In this document: piece after piece, positions 1-6,513 of the stretch
Numbering within the stretch: position 1 is the first letter of the stretch
How the letters are laid out: every line of letters starts with the position of its first letter
Assembly (NCBI GenBank): GCA_014879855.1
Contig: JACSRH010000315.1
Location: forward strand, 1-10,069
Reading direction: 5' to 3'
Source of the DNA: Caldilineaceae bacterium
GTDB lineage: Bacteria > Chloroflexota > Anaerolineae > Caldilineales > Caldilineaceae
DNA: 10,069 nucleotides
Made by a program: the position numbers and the translations under genes
Notes under the pieces: model-generated
The model's input: the letters and a program-made list of their open reading frames with translations, nothing else
What the model was told of the DNA's origin: nothing
Database searches by the model: none

Positions 1-591
1 CGCCGCCAGGGCAGGCAAGGCATCCAACGCAGACTTGACGACAGTATAGTCGTCATGCGATTCGTAGGGATGTTCTGTGTCTGTGGGATAGGAATCGAAC
101 AACTGGATTGTGCCCCAGCCTGGGCGCAGCACCTGTCCATGCTGGCGTTCGGCGCCTTCATCCAGCTTTTTGTGCTTCCACTGGTCAATGCCGATATGCA
201 TGGAGCTGCCAGCGCGCGCACGCACGGCCAGCTCCTCCCAGCCACGATCGGCTGGATTTTCCGTGTTACTGACGTGCCACTTGCCGGCATAGGCCAGGTT
301 ATAGCCGGCGGCGCGCAACGGTTCGCTGAACATGGTCACGCCCTCGAAGACAGTGCGGTGAATGGCCGCAGGATTGCACACGTTGTTGTACACCCCATGG
401 CGGCTGGGATAGAGACCGGTCATGAAGGTGGCGCGCGAGGGACAGCAGTGTGGCGAAGGACAGTAGGTCTGTGTAAAGCGGATGCCCTCGTGCGCCAGGC
501 GCGTGGCGTTGGGCGTGATGCAGGGATGGTCGGGGGCGACAACATCGCCACGTTCCTGGTCCGTCATGAAGATTAGCAGATTGGGCTGCAT
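1..591 (-). CDS. Type I sulfatase (arylsulfatase family), N-terminal part, truncated by window edge
   Basis: The 197 visible codons are the start of a sulfatase/alkaline-phosphatase-superfamily hydrolase that cleaves sulfate (or related phosphonate) esters. Seen: metal-site motif MTDQ with D11 and Q12; core motif CCPSRATFMTG at residues 49-59, in which C49 fits C-X-P-S-R, the cysteine converted to formylglycine, and R53 is its partner; GLYPSRHG at 59-66; and AGKWH at 102-106 with conserved K104 and H106. Known for the family: full proteins are about 450-550 residues, so the second metal-ligand half lies beyond base 1. The ATG at 591-589 follows AAGGA (603-599) by 7 nt. No signal peptide is seen, so a cytoplasmic enzyme is likely. 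The Gln in place of a second Asp at position 12 is a common subfamily variant. The true substrate (carbohydrate sulfate, aryl sulfate or phosphonate) cannot be told. The maturase needed to make formylglycine is not in the window. Confidence 0.93.
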   Translation of the reverse strand, partial: MQPNLLIFMTDQERGDVVAPDHPCITPNATRLAHEGIRFTQTYCPSPHCCPSRATFMTGLYPSRHGVYNNVCNPAAIHRTVFEGVTMFSEPLRAAGYNLAYAGKWHVSNTENPADRGWEELAVRARAGSSMHIGIDQWKHKKLDEGAERQHGQVLRPGWGTIQLFDSYPTDTEHPYESHDDYTVVKSALDALPALAA

Positions 592-694
592 AATGTGATC
601 CTTGGCAGGGATGAATGATGAAGGATTGGACACATGTGTTACGACGCATGAGCGTTCTTTGAGCATCCATCCATTTTTACGGCTATTTTATCAA

Positions 695-724
695 AATATA
701 ATCATCCGTGACCATTGCTGTCAA
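695..724 (-). promoter_or_regulatory. Sigma-70-like promoter for the sulfatase gene
   Basis: On the minus strand a perfect -35 box TTGACA (724-719) is followed by an 18-base spacer and TATATT (700-695), which matches the TATAAT consensus at five of six bases. Transcription would start near base 688, giving a leader of about 97 nt before the sulfatase ATG. The surrounding bases are AT-rich in an otherwise GC-rich window. Assignment rests on sequence pattern only. Confidence 0.6.
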
Positions 725-738
725 TCATTTTTTGATTG
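722..738. repeat. Short inverted repeat at the sulfatase promoter, possible operator
   Basis: CAATCA (722-727) and TGATTG (733-738) are perfect inverted arms separated by five T residues on the plus strand. The left arm shares bases 722-724 with the -35 box of the sulfatase promoter, so a bound repressor would block polymerase. The arms are only six bases long and the sequence is AT-rich, so chance is a real alternative. No second copy was noticed elsewhere in the window. Confidence 0.3.
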
Positions 739-902
739 CTCATCGCTTCACGTCGTGATCAACAATTCGGCTGGAACCGCACTTGGCGGGACACTCTCCC
801 CTTGACCTGTCTCATTGTTGTCGCCGCGATAACGCGAGGCGGGGCGGCAACGCGGTCTCTTTAGTTCGTCAATCATGCTTGCCAACCCAGGAAGATGTGA
901 CC

Positions 903-1001
903 ATGTCTGAATCGATGCGGGTACGGACGGAGATTTCCTTCAATGTCGTCTATTTGATCGTGATCTGGTGGATGGTGGCGCTCGAAAATGGCAACGTTTA
1001 G
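903..1001 (+). CDS. Possible 32-residue single-pass membrane peptide, or 5' remnant of a longer gene
   Basis: ATG at 903 is preceded by AGGA (890-893), about nine bases upstream. The frame encodes a polar head (residues 1-12, MSESMRVRTEIS), a hydrophobic stretch FNVVYLIVIWWMVAL (13-27) that would fit one membrane helix, and a short tail ENGNV. An upstream in-frame extension to 783 has no convincing start and a different character, so 903 is preferred. The stop overlaps the nadE stop on the other strand by four bases. It resembles the beginning of a membrane protein rather than random sequence, so it may be either a genuine micro-protein or the stub of a longer gene cut off at the nadE border. 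Function unknown. Confidence 0.4.
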   Translation: MSESMRVRTEISFNVVYLIVIWWMVALENGNV

Positions 1002-2971
1002 TTCGCGCGCAAGCGCTCCACTTCCGCTGTCCACAGCGCGCTGACGGCATCGCTGGGCATGCGCCAATCCCCACGCGGGGAGAGCGCCACCGACCCCACC
1101 TTGGGGCCGTCGGGCATTGCCGATCGTTTAAACTGCTGGGCAAAGAAGCGTCGATAAAAGACGCCCAGCCAGCGCAGGATCACTTCGTCTGCATAAATCC
1201 CGGCAAAAGCTTGCCGCGCCAGGAAGAAAACTTTGGCGGGCGCAAATTGATAGCGCACGATCTGAAATAGAAAGAAATCATGCAGTTCGTAGGGGCCGAT
1301 AGCGTCTTCGGTTTTCTGTTCGAGTTGTTCACCCTCACCCAAAGGCAACAATTCAGGTGTGATCGGCGTGGCGACAATGTCGTGCAGCACGTTGGCGGTG
1401 ACGCCGGTGAAGACCTCGTCGGCGCACCATGCCACCAGATAGCGCACCAGCGTTTTGGGCACGCCAGCGTTGACATGGTACATCGACATGTGGTCGCCGT
1501 TGAAGGTCATCCAGCCTAACGCTGCTTCGGAGAGATCACCCGTGCCGACGACCAATCCGCCGACCTGGTTGGCGACATCCATCAGGATCTGGGTGCGCTC
1601 GCGCGCCTGCGCATTTTCATAGGTCACATCGTGCACCTGCTCGTCATGACCGATATCGCGAAAGTGCAGCCGCACGCTCTCGCTGATGGGGATGGTGCGC
1701 AGGGTGGCGCCCAGATCCAACGCAAGCTGCTCGGCGTTGCCGCGCGTGCGCGCGGTGGTGCCAAACCCCGGCATGGTGATCGCCACGATGCCGTCGCGAG
1801 CCAGCGCCAGCATGTCGAACGCACGCACGATCACCAGCAGCGCCAGCGTCGAGTCCAGCCCGCCGGACACGCCGATGATCACACGCTGCGCGCCCACATG
1901 ACGCAAACGCCTGGCCAGCCCCACGGCCTGAATACTGAAAATTTCGCGGCAATGTTCGGCGCGGCGTGCAGGGTCGGTGGGCACAAAGGGCGTGCGCGCG
2001 AGTGGCCGGCGCAACAATGGCTGCGGCGCTTCGCTGCGGGGCAACACAAAGGGCGCGTCGCGCAGCGCGCCTGGCGGCGTGGCCTGCGAGAAGGTGGTGT
2101 TGCGCACGCGCTCGTGATTCATGCGCTGCAGATCGAGATCGGCCACTGCCATTTGCGTCTCAAAACGAAAGCGCTCCGTCTCGACCAGCAGTGAGCCGTT
2201 TTCGGCGATCAGGCCATGGCCCGCGTACACCGTGTCGGTGGAGGATTCACCTGGGCCCGCCCCTGCATAGACATACGCCGCCAGACAGCGCGCGGACTGC
2301 TGGCGCACCAAATCGCGGCGGTATTCAGCCTTGCCCAGCAATTCATTGCCGGCGGAAGGATTGACCAGCAGCGTTGCGCCCGCCAGCGCCAACCGCCCGC
2401 TTGGCGGCTCCACCGCCCACAGATCCTCACAAATTTCGATGCCGATCACACAGTCGGCCATCCCTACGGCGCTGAACAGCAGATCGATGCCAAACGGGAC
2501 CGCCTGCTGGTCGATCTCGACCAACGGCGGCAGCGCCGCGCTGGCCGGCGTGAACCAGCGGCGCTCGTAAAATTCGCCATAGGTGGGCAGATAGGTTTTG
2601 GGCACGACGCCACAAATGCGTCCGCCCGCACAGAGCGCAGCGCAGTTATAGAGCCGGCCAGCCACCAGCAGCGGCAATCCGACGACGCAGCTCACGCATT
2701 CCGTCGCAGTGGCCTGGACGATGCGGCGCAATCCGTCCAGCGCGGCGTGCAGCAGATGGCCTTGATAAAACAAATCGGCGCAGGAATAAGCGGTGATGCA
2801 AAGCTCTGGAAAGATCGCCACTTGTACATCCTGCGCCGCGGCCTGCGCCAGTGCGTCGATGATTTGCTCAACATTGTAATCAACATCGGCGACGCGCAGC
2901 GCCGGCGCGATGCTTGCCACGCGCACAAATCCCAGGCGGGAGCGATCAAACAAGTTTTCTGGTGTGGGCAC
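998..2971 (-). CDS. nadE: Glutamine-dependent NAD+ synthetase (two-domain)
   Basis: This cytosolic enzyme catalyses the last step of NAD+ synthesis: ATP-dependent amidation of deamido-NAD+ using ammonia from glutamine. Residues 1 to about 300 form a nitrilase-fold glutaminase with the expected Glu-Lys-Cys triad: E56 in FPELCIT, K125 in VPKTYLPTYGEFYE, and C181 in GIEICEDLW. Residues about 330-657 form the synthetase with the PP-loop SGGLDST (369-375) and TGDLSEAALGW (477-487). The 657-residue length matches the long glutamine-using class, such as the mycobacterial enzyme (about 680), rather than the short ammonia-only class. The start is GTG at 2971-2969, nine bases after AAGGA (2985-2981); an in-frame TAA just upstream (2986-2984) rules out a longer protein. 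It appears monocistronic, divergent from the ribonuclease gene. No key residue is missing. Confidence 0.97.
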   Translation of the reverse strand: MPTPENLFDRSRLGFVRVASIAPALRVADVDYNVEQIIDALAQAAAQDVQVAIFPELCITAYSCADLFYQGHLLHAALDGLRRIVQATATECVSCVVGLPLLVAGRLYNCAALCAGGRICGVVPKTYLPTYGEFYERRWFTPASAALPPLVEIDQQAVPFGIDLLFSAVGMADCVIGIEICEDLWAVEPPSGRLALAGATLLVNPSAGNELLGKAEYRRDLVRQQSARCLAAYVYAGAGPGESSTDTVYAGHGLIAENGSLLVETERFRFETQMAVADLDLQRMNHERVRNTTFSQATPPGALRDAPFVLPRSEAPQPLLRRPLARTPFVPTDPARRAEHCREIFSIQAVGLARRLRHVGAQRVIIGVSGGLDSTLALLVIVRAFDMLALARDGIVAITMPGFGTTARTRGNAEQLALDLGATLRTIPISESVRLHFRDIGHDEQVHDVTYENAQARERTQILMDVANQVGGLVVGTGDLSEAALGWMTFNGDHMSMYHVNAGVPKTLVRYLVAWCADEVFTGVTANVLHDIVATPITPELLPLGEGEQLEQKTEDAIGPYELHDFFLFQIVRYQFAPAKVFFLARQAFAGIYADEVILRWLGVFYRRFFAQQFKRSAMPDGPKVGSVALSPRGDWRMPSDAVSALWTAEVERLRAN

Positions 2972-3028
2972 AGTCGTTCTTCCTTACTGAAGCGCTTGCT
3001 TGCCAAAAGCGGCCAATGCTGAGCACCC

Positions 3029-3034
3029 ATTATA
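3029..3034 (-). promoter_or_regulatory. -10 box of the probable nadE promoter
   Basis: The minus strand reads a perfect TATAAT at 3034-3029. The -35 position, 17-18 bases upstream, is poor (TGGCGG-like). Transcription would begin near 3022, about 50 bases before the GTG start of nadE. The position in the divergent nadE/ribonuclease gap supports it. Confidence 0.5.
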
Positions 3035-3071
3035 GTCGGGGCGCACAGAATTCCGCCATCCGCGCGCCACA

Positions 3072-3080
3072 TGGTATGAT
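3072..3080 (+). promoter_or_regulatory. Extended -10 promoter for the ribonuclease-barstar pair
   Basis: The plus strand reads TGG-TATGAT (3072-3080): a TATGAT -10 box with the upstream TGn of an extended -10 promoter. No good -35 is seen, as is usual for extended -10 promoters. Transcription would start near 3087, about 63 bases before the proposed TTG start at 3150. It lies about 40 bases from the opposing nadE -10 box, so the two promoters may interfere. Confidence 0.4.
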
Positions 3081-3136
3081 CGCGAGCCAATATCTGCGTT
3101 AAATCGTCCGCTCTGGCCGCCACGCATGGCCGCAGA

Positions 3137-3143
3137 AAGGGAG
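3137..3143 (+). promoter_or_regulatory. Ribosome binding site that decides the ribonuclease start
   Basis: AAGGGAG at 3137-3143 lies six bases before an in-frame TTG at 3150. The only in-frame ATG upstream (3126) has no Shine-Dalgarno before it, and this ribosome site would lie inside the gene if that ATG were used. TTG at 3150 is therefore the better start and gives a typical Arg-rich head followed by a membrane segment. Confidence 0.6.
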
Positions 3144-3149
3144 TATTGC

Positions 3150-3770
3150 TTGAGTCGTTCCACGCCACGTCGCGGTGGCTTTTCACCGTTGCTAGTCGTC
3201 CTCGTGATTGCAGTGGTGCTTTGGGTGCAGTTCACGCGCTCGCAAACGGCGCCAGAAAACGCTCCCCTGTCAGACGCTACGCCTGCCGCGGAAACCACGT
3301 TCGACGTCGAGCAACCTCAAGCAACCGCAGACGCCACCGCGCGCGCGCCGCAGGACGGAGCGTCATCCGCGGCAGAACCGCCTGCACAAGTTCTCGCAAC
3401 AACTGTGGAGCATACCGCGCGCGCCAACACGCCGAAGCCGCCAAAACCGACCGTCCCATCGCCGCGCGCGCCGCCCGCGCAGATCGATGGGCTGCCTGTC
3501 ATCACGCTGGATGAATTGCCGCGGGAGGCGCACGAAACGCTTGACTTGATCGAGCGCGCTGGCCCGTTTCCTTTTAGCAAAGACGGCGCGACTTTTCAGA
3601 ACCGCGAAGGGTTGCTGCCGCGTAAAGCCTCAGGATACTATCGCGAGTACACAGTGATCACACCGGAAGAGAATGACCGCGGCGCGCGGCGCATTGTGGC
3701 CGGCGCACGCGACGAACTGTATTACACCGACGATCATTACGCCAGCTTTGCGCGGATTTGGCTGCCATGA
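3150..3770 (+). CDS. Membrane-anchored guanyl-specific ribonuclease, RNase Sa/barnase (N1/T1) family
   Basis: Residues about 115-206 align closely with Streptomyces RNase Sa, which cuts single-stranded RNA after guanosine. Seen: LPREAHETLDLI (123-134), GPFPFSKDG (138-146), the guanine-site stretch FQNRE with N151 and E153, YYREYTVITP with catalytic base E166, RGARRI with R177 and R181, and DDHYASF with catalytic acid H196. All match RNase Sa residues N39, E41, E54, R65, R69 and H85. The head has basic residues, then a hydrophobic helix (about 13-28) with no clear signal-peptidase site, so a membrane anchor with the enzyme outside is inferred. Residues 33-114 are an Ala/Pro/Thr-rich linker. 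The RNase Sa disulfide is absent (A184 where that protein has Cys72). TTG start proposed (206 residues); ATG at 3126 would give 214. The next gene, overlapping as ATGA, encodes a barstar-like inhibitor. Role could be competition, defence or RNA scavenging. Confidence 0.9.
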   Translation: MSRSTPRRGGFSPLLVVLVIAVVLWVQFTRSQTAPENAPLSDATPAAETTFDVEQPQATADATARAPQDGASSAAEPPAQVLATTVEHTARANTPKPPKPTVPSPRAPPAQIDGLPVITLDELPREAHETLDLIERAGPFPFSKDGATFQNREGLLPRKASGYYREYTVITPEENDRGARRIVAGARDELYYTDDHYASFARIWLP

Positions 3771-4249
3771 ACGAGCTTGACCAGCGATTGGCGGGCGAGA
3801 CGGCTGGCGCCATGCACCGCTGGTTGTCGCCCCAAAAGCCGCAAGCAGTGAAACGTTCTGTAGAAATGCAGGGATGGCGCTTCTTCTATCTCGACGGACG
3901 CAGGGCGCGCGACAAAGCCAGCTTTCTCCAGGCTGTGGCTGGCGCGATGGATTTTCCGGCCTATTTTGGCCACAATTGGGATGCGTTCGAGGAATCCATC
4001 AACGATCTGGCGTGGGCGCCCGCACCTGGCTATGTGCTGCTTTACGATCACGTGTGGTGGTTTGCCTGCACCCATGCCGCAGATTGGCAAGTTGCGCGTG
4101 AGATTTTACAAGCAGCGTGCGCACGCTGGGCGAGCCAGAACAGACCGTTCGTTGTCCTCCTGCGTCACACGCATGGCTGCAGTGGGGTCGCGGATCTGCT
4201 AATCGCGCCACGTCCGCACCAGCGCACGCTGCGCGCGCGTCTCCGGTGA
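3767..4249 (+). CDS. Barstar-family ribonuclease inhibitor
   Basis: Barstar proteins bind and plug the active site of barnase/RNase Sa enzymes in the cytoplasm, protecting the producer. The core spans residues about 36-134: GWRFFYLDG (36-44), DFPAYFGHNWDAFEESINDL (62-81), the hallmark around barstar Tyr29-Asp39, and a final hydrophobic strand FVVLLRH (128-134). D72 corresponds to barstar Asp35; the position of Asp39 is Glu (E76). The protein has 160 residues against about 90 for classical barstar, with about 35 extra at the N terminus and about 26 at the C terminus. The ATG (3767) overlaps the ribonuclease stop as ATGA, which implies translational coupling. A TTG at 3758 could add three residues but is less likely. 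The last 17 codons including the stop lie antisense to the phosphatase gene. No membrane segment is seen. That it inhibits the adjacent enzyme is inferred from pairing and family. Confidence 0.9.
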   Translation: MNELDQRLAGETAGAMHRWLSPQKPQAVKRSVEMQGWRFFYLDGRRARDKASFLQAVAGAMDFPAYFGHNWDAFEESINDLAWAPAPGYVLLYDHVWWFACTHAADWQVAREILQAACARWASQNRPFVVLLRHTHGCSGVADLLIAPRPHQRTLRARLR

Positions 4250-4717
4250 AGGCCGGTCACTTTTCGGCAGGTCGCGACGCAGGCGTGTGATCGTCTTCAG
4301 CGCCTCCTCGCCACTCATCCCCTGGCGCACTAGATAACAACCAACCACCGTCCCCGTCCGGCCGATGCCGCCGAAACAGTGCACGTAGACAGTGCGCCCC
4401 GCGTGCAACGCGCCGTCGATGCGATCCAGGATATGGCGCATTTGAACAGGAGACGGGACGCCGAGGTCAGGGATGGGGTGCGAGTGCCGTGCAACGTGTA
4501 GTCCGGCCGCGGCGGCCTGTGCGTTGAGCAGCGGTGCATACGCGCGCAGGTTGTATTCGCCGGGTTCGGTCAGGTCAAGAATGAAGTCGACGCCGGCGCG
4601 CAAAAGAGCCGCCACCTGCTGGTTGGCCGCGTCCAGATCAGCGGCGCAGGGATAAGGGCCTGCCAGCAACTGTGCGGGCGGCACCCAGTAGGCGTTGGGC
4701 AGATCAAGATGGGACAT
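4199..4717 (-). CDS. Dual-specificity / tyrosine-type protein phosphatase
   Basis: A cysteine-dependent phosphatase of the DSP/PTP fold, 172 residues, with no membrane segment. The signature HCFGGIGRTG (113-122) gives nucleophile C114 and phosphate-binding R120 in HCX5R form. D84 in PIPDLGVP is the likely general acid. The C-terminal stretch SPETRAQRALVRTW (157-170) is typical of bacterial members and supports the annotated end. Known for the family: hydrolysis of phosphotyrosine or phosphoserine/threonine, sometimes phosphoinositides or other small phosphates; the substrate here is unknown. ATG at 4717-4715 follows a strong AAGGAG (4728-4723) by five bases. It lies 34 bases after the sensor kinase and is probably the last gene of the operon. 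Its 3' end overlaps the barstar gene by 51 bp in opposite orientation. Confidence 0.93.
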   Translation of the reverse strand: MSHLDLPNAYWVPPAQLLAGPYPCAADLDAANQQVAALLRAGVDFILDLTEPGEYNLRAYAPLLNAQAAAAGLHVARHSHPIPDLGVPSPVQMRHILDRIDGALHAGRTVYVHCFGGIGRTGTVVGCYLVRQGMSGEEALKTITRLRRDLPKSDRPSPETRAQRALVRTWRD

Positions 4718-4751
4718 TGATACTCCTTACGCGTAAAAGCCTGACCAGTTC

Positions 4752-6488
4752 TCAGAGCGTCTCAGGGTCGACCGGCAGTGCGACGAAGAAGGTCGTGCCC
4801 TTGCCCTGTTCGCTGGTCGCCCAGATGCGCCCGCCGTGCGCATCGACGATCACCTTGGATAAATAAAGACCCAGCCCCGCGCCGGCAGTCGAACGGCGCA
4901 ACGAGCTGTCCACGCGATAGTAGCGGTCAAACACTTTGGGCAGATCCGATGCGGGAATACCGATGCCCTGGTCGGAAATATAGATGACCACAGAATTTTT
5001 AACGACAGCTTGCGGCGCGGGCGCGTCTGATGCCGGCGCGTCTGATGTCGGCGCGTCTGATGCGGGCGCGTCTGGTGCCGGCGCGCTGGCCGCGCGCTGC
5101 GCCTGACGAAACCAGCCGCCGATGGCAATCGCGCCCCCCTGTGGCGAATACTTGATGGCGTTGTTGAGCAGATTGGTAAAAACCTGGCGCAAGCGTTCTT
5201 CATCGCCCCAGACTGGCGGCAACGGGTTGTCAAACGCCACCCTGATGCGGTGAAGGTTCGCCTGCGTGCGATAGACCTCTGCCATGCGGGAAAGCAGATT
5301 CACCAGATCGACGTCGGCGAAATCGAGCCGCAGTCCTTTGGCCTGAATACGGCTGGCGTCGAGCAGGTTGTTGATCAGCGACTCCAGCCGGTCAGCCTCT
5401 TCTTCAATGATTTGCAGCCCGGCTCTGGCCGTCTCACCGTCCCATTCAGCATCAGGACGCGCCAGCGTCTGTGCATAGCCTTTGATCAGGGCGACGGGCG
5501 TCTTTAATTCGTGGCTGATGATTGAGGTGAAGGTGGATTTCATCTCCTCTTCTTCGCGGAAGCGTGTGATGTCGTGCACATTGACGATAATATTGATGAG
5601 CCGTCCATTTTCGGCATAGAGCGGGGTGAAGGTGACGGCCAATGCCAGATGTTTGTCGCCTGGCCGCACCAACTCTCCTTCACAGCGCAGGTTGTCGGTG
5701 GAGAATTGCCCCGTGTAGCTTTCATCGCGACAAAAATCGGTTCCTGTCACATTCTCCAGCGGCAGCACCGCGCTGCACGGCCGGCCCACCGCGTCTTCCA
5801 GCGCAATGCCCGCCATCGAAGCCAGCGTGTGGTTGATGGCGACGACGATGCGGTCGCGCGTCAAGATCATGATGCCGTCGGCGCTATTTTCCAGGATGGT
5901 AATCAAGCGGCTGCTTTCCGCGCGCAGGAGCGAATAGAGGCGCGCATTGCGCACGGCCACCGCGGCCTGATCGGCAAATCCTTGCAGGAATTGCCAGTCA
6001 AGTTGTGAAAAAGCATAGTCCCCGCGGAACAGGTAAATCAGCCCCAAAAAGTCGTCTTCAAAGAGCAGCGGCAGCGCCACCACCTGACCCAATGTCATGC
6101 CCAGCTCGGTTTCCACCTGATGGACGCGCCCGCTCAGGTCGATCGTCGGCGGCTGGTTGCTGCCGGCGACGGCCGCCACCGCGTCCTGGACATGGCGCAC
6201 GGCCGCGGCGTCTAGCAAGGGTTCAAACGCGGCCAGAGCTTCGGTGGGAATGGCGTAGAGGGCGCGCACTTGAAAGCGAGACGCCAGCGCCGGCTCCAGC
6301 AAGGTATGCTCGGATTGCAGCAGAATCATACCCGCGGGCGCGCCGACCATCTCCGCCGCGCTGCGCAAGATCAATTCCAGCAAGCTGGGCAGTTCGAGGC
6401 GTGAGGTCATGGCGCGCGAGATGCGCAGCAGAAACTCGAGCTGGCGCAACTGATAGGCTGCAAACAGGGTGGGCACATTTGCCGACAT
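4752..6488 (-). CDS. Sensor histidine kinase with GAF and PAS domains
   Basis: A soluble 578-residue sensor kinase. Layout: a GAF domain (about 15-185) and a PAS domain (about 190-310, ILENSADGIMILTRD to NVHDITRF). The HisKA dimerisation helix has FTSIISHELKTP with phosphoacceptor H326. The HATPase domain has the N-box LRQVFTNLLNNAIKYSPQGG (433-452), the D-box SDQGIGIP (505-512) and the G-box GAGLGLYLS (536-544). There is no transmembrane helix, so it senses a cytoplasmic ligand, redox or light cue, which cannot be identified. An Ala/Pro/Ser/Asp-rich insert (about 467-494) between N- and D-boxes is encoded by a 15-bp repeat. The start at ATG 6488 is preferred because the 35-codon upstream extension runs into cdd and is not domain-like; GGCGGA lies just upstream. 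No response regulator adjoins it, so the partner is elsewhere. Confidence 0.94.
   Translation of the reverse strand: MSANVPTLFAAYQLRQLEFLLRISRAMTSRLELPSLLELILRSAAEMVGAPAGMILLQSEHTLLEPALASRFQVRALYAIPTEALAAFEPLLDAAAVRHVQDAVAAVAGSNQPPTIDLSGRVHQVETELGMTLGQVVALPLLFEDDFLGLIYLFRGDYAFSQLDWQFLQGFADQAAVAVRNARLYSLLRAESSRLITILENSADGIMILTRDRIVVAINHTLASMAGIALEDAVGRPCSAVLPLENVTGTDFCRDESYTGQFSTDNLRCEGELVRPGDKHLALAVTFTPLYAENGRLINIIVNVHDITRFREEEEMKSTFTSIISHELKTPVALIKGYAQTLARPDAEWDGETARAGLQIIEEEADRLESLINNLLDASRIQAKGLRLDFADVDLVNLLSRMAEVYRTQANLHRIRVAFDNPLPPVWGDEERLRQVFTNLLNNAIKYSPQGGAIAIGGWFRQAQRAASAPAPDAPASDAPTSDAPASDAPAPQAVVKNSVVIYISDQGIGIPASDLPKVFDRYYRVDSSLRRSTAGAGLGLYLSKVIVDAHGGRIWATSEQGKGTTFFVALPVDPETL
5020..5085. 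repeat. 15-bp coding tandem repeat inside the histidine kinase gene
   Basis: About 4.4 units of GGCGCGTCTGATGCC begin at 5020, 5035, 5050 and 5065, with a partial unit at 5080-5085. Units differ by one to three bases, mainly at the last two positions, plus one A-to-G change in the fourth. The 15-base period keeps frame and on the coding strand encodes repeated DAPAS/DAPTS-like five-residue blocks. Copy changes would alter linker length without breaking the kinase. Confidence 0.9.
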
Positions 6489-6513
6489 CGCTGATCCGCC
6501 TTGCGTGTGTGGA

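Larger units (their letters stand above)
592..902. other. Intergenic region between sulfatase and the small plus-strand ORF
   Basis: About 310 bases with no convincing gene on either strand. It holds the sulfatase leader (592 to about 688), its promoter and a palindrome. The remainder (about 740-890) has no recognisable protein, tRNA or strong hairpin terminator. A TTGACC at 801-806 with GATAAC about 20 bases downstream resembles a poor promoter for the small plus-strand ORF, but the spacing is too long for comfort. Confidence 0.5.

Noticed and set aside
55..576. 173-codon plus-strand frame at the left edge
   Set aside because: Antisense to the sulfatase, whose catalytic motifs make the minus strand the coding one.
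801..832. TTGACC with downstream GATAAC as promoter of the small plus-strand frame
   Set aside because: The spacer is about 20 bases, outside the usual 16-18.
2216..3022. 268-codon open frame on the plus strand opposite nadE
   Set aside because: Antisense to the glutaminase domain of nadE, low-complexity composition, and no recognisable motif.
3126..3149. ATG at 3126 as ribonuclease start
   Set aside because: No Shine-Dalgarno precedes it, whereas AAGGGAG precedes the in-frame TTG at 3150; kept as an alternative.
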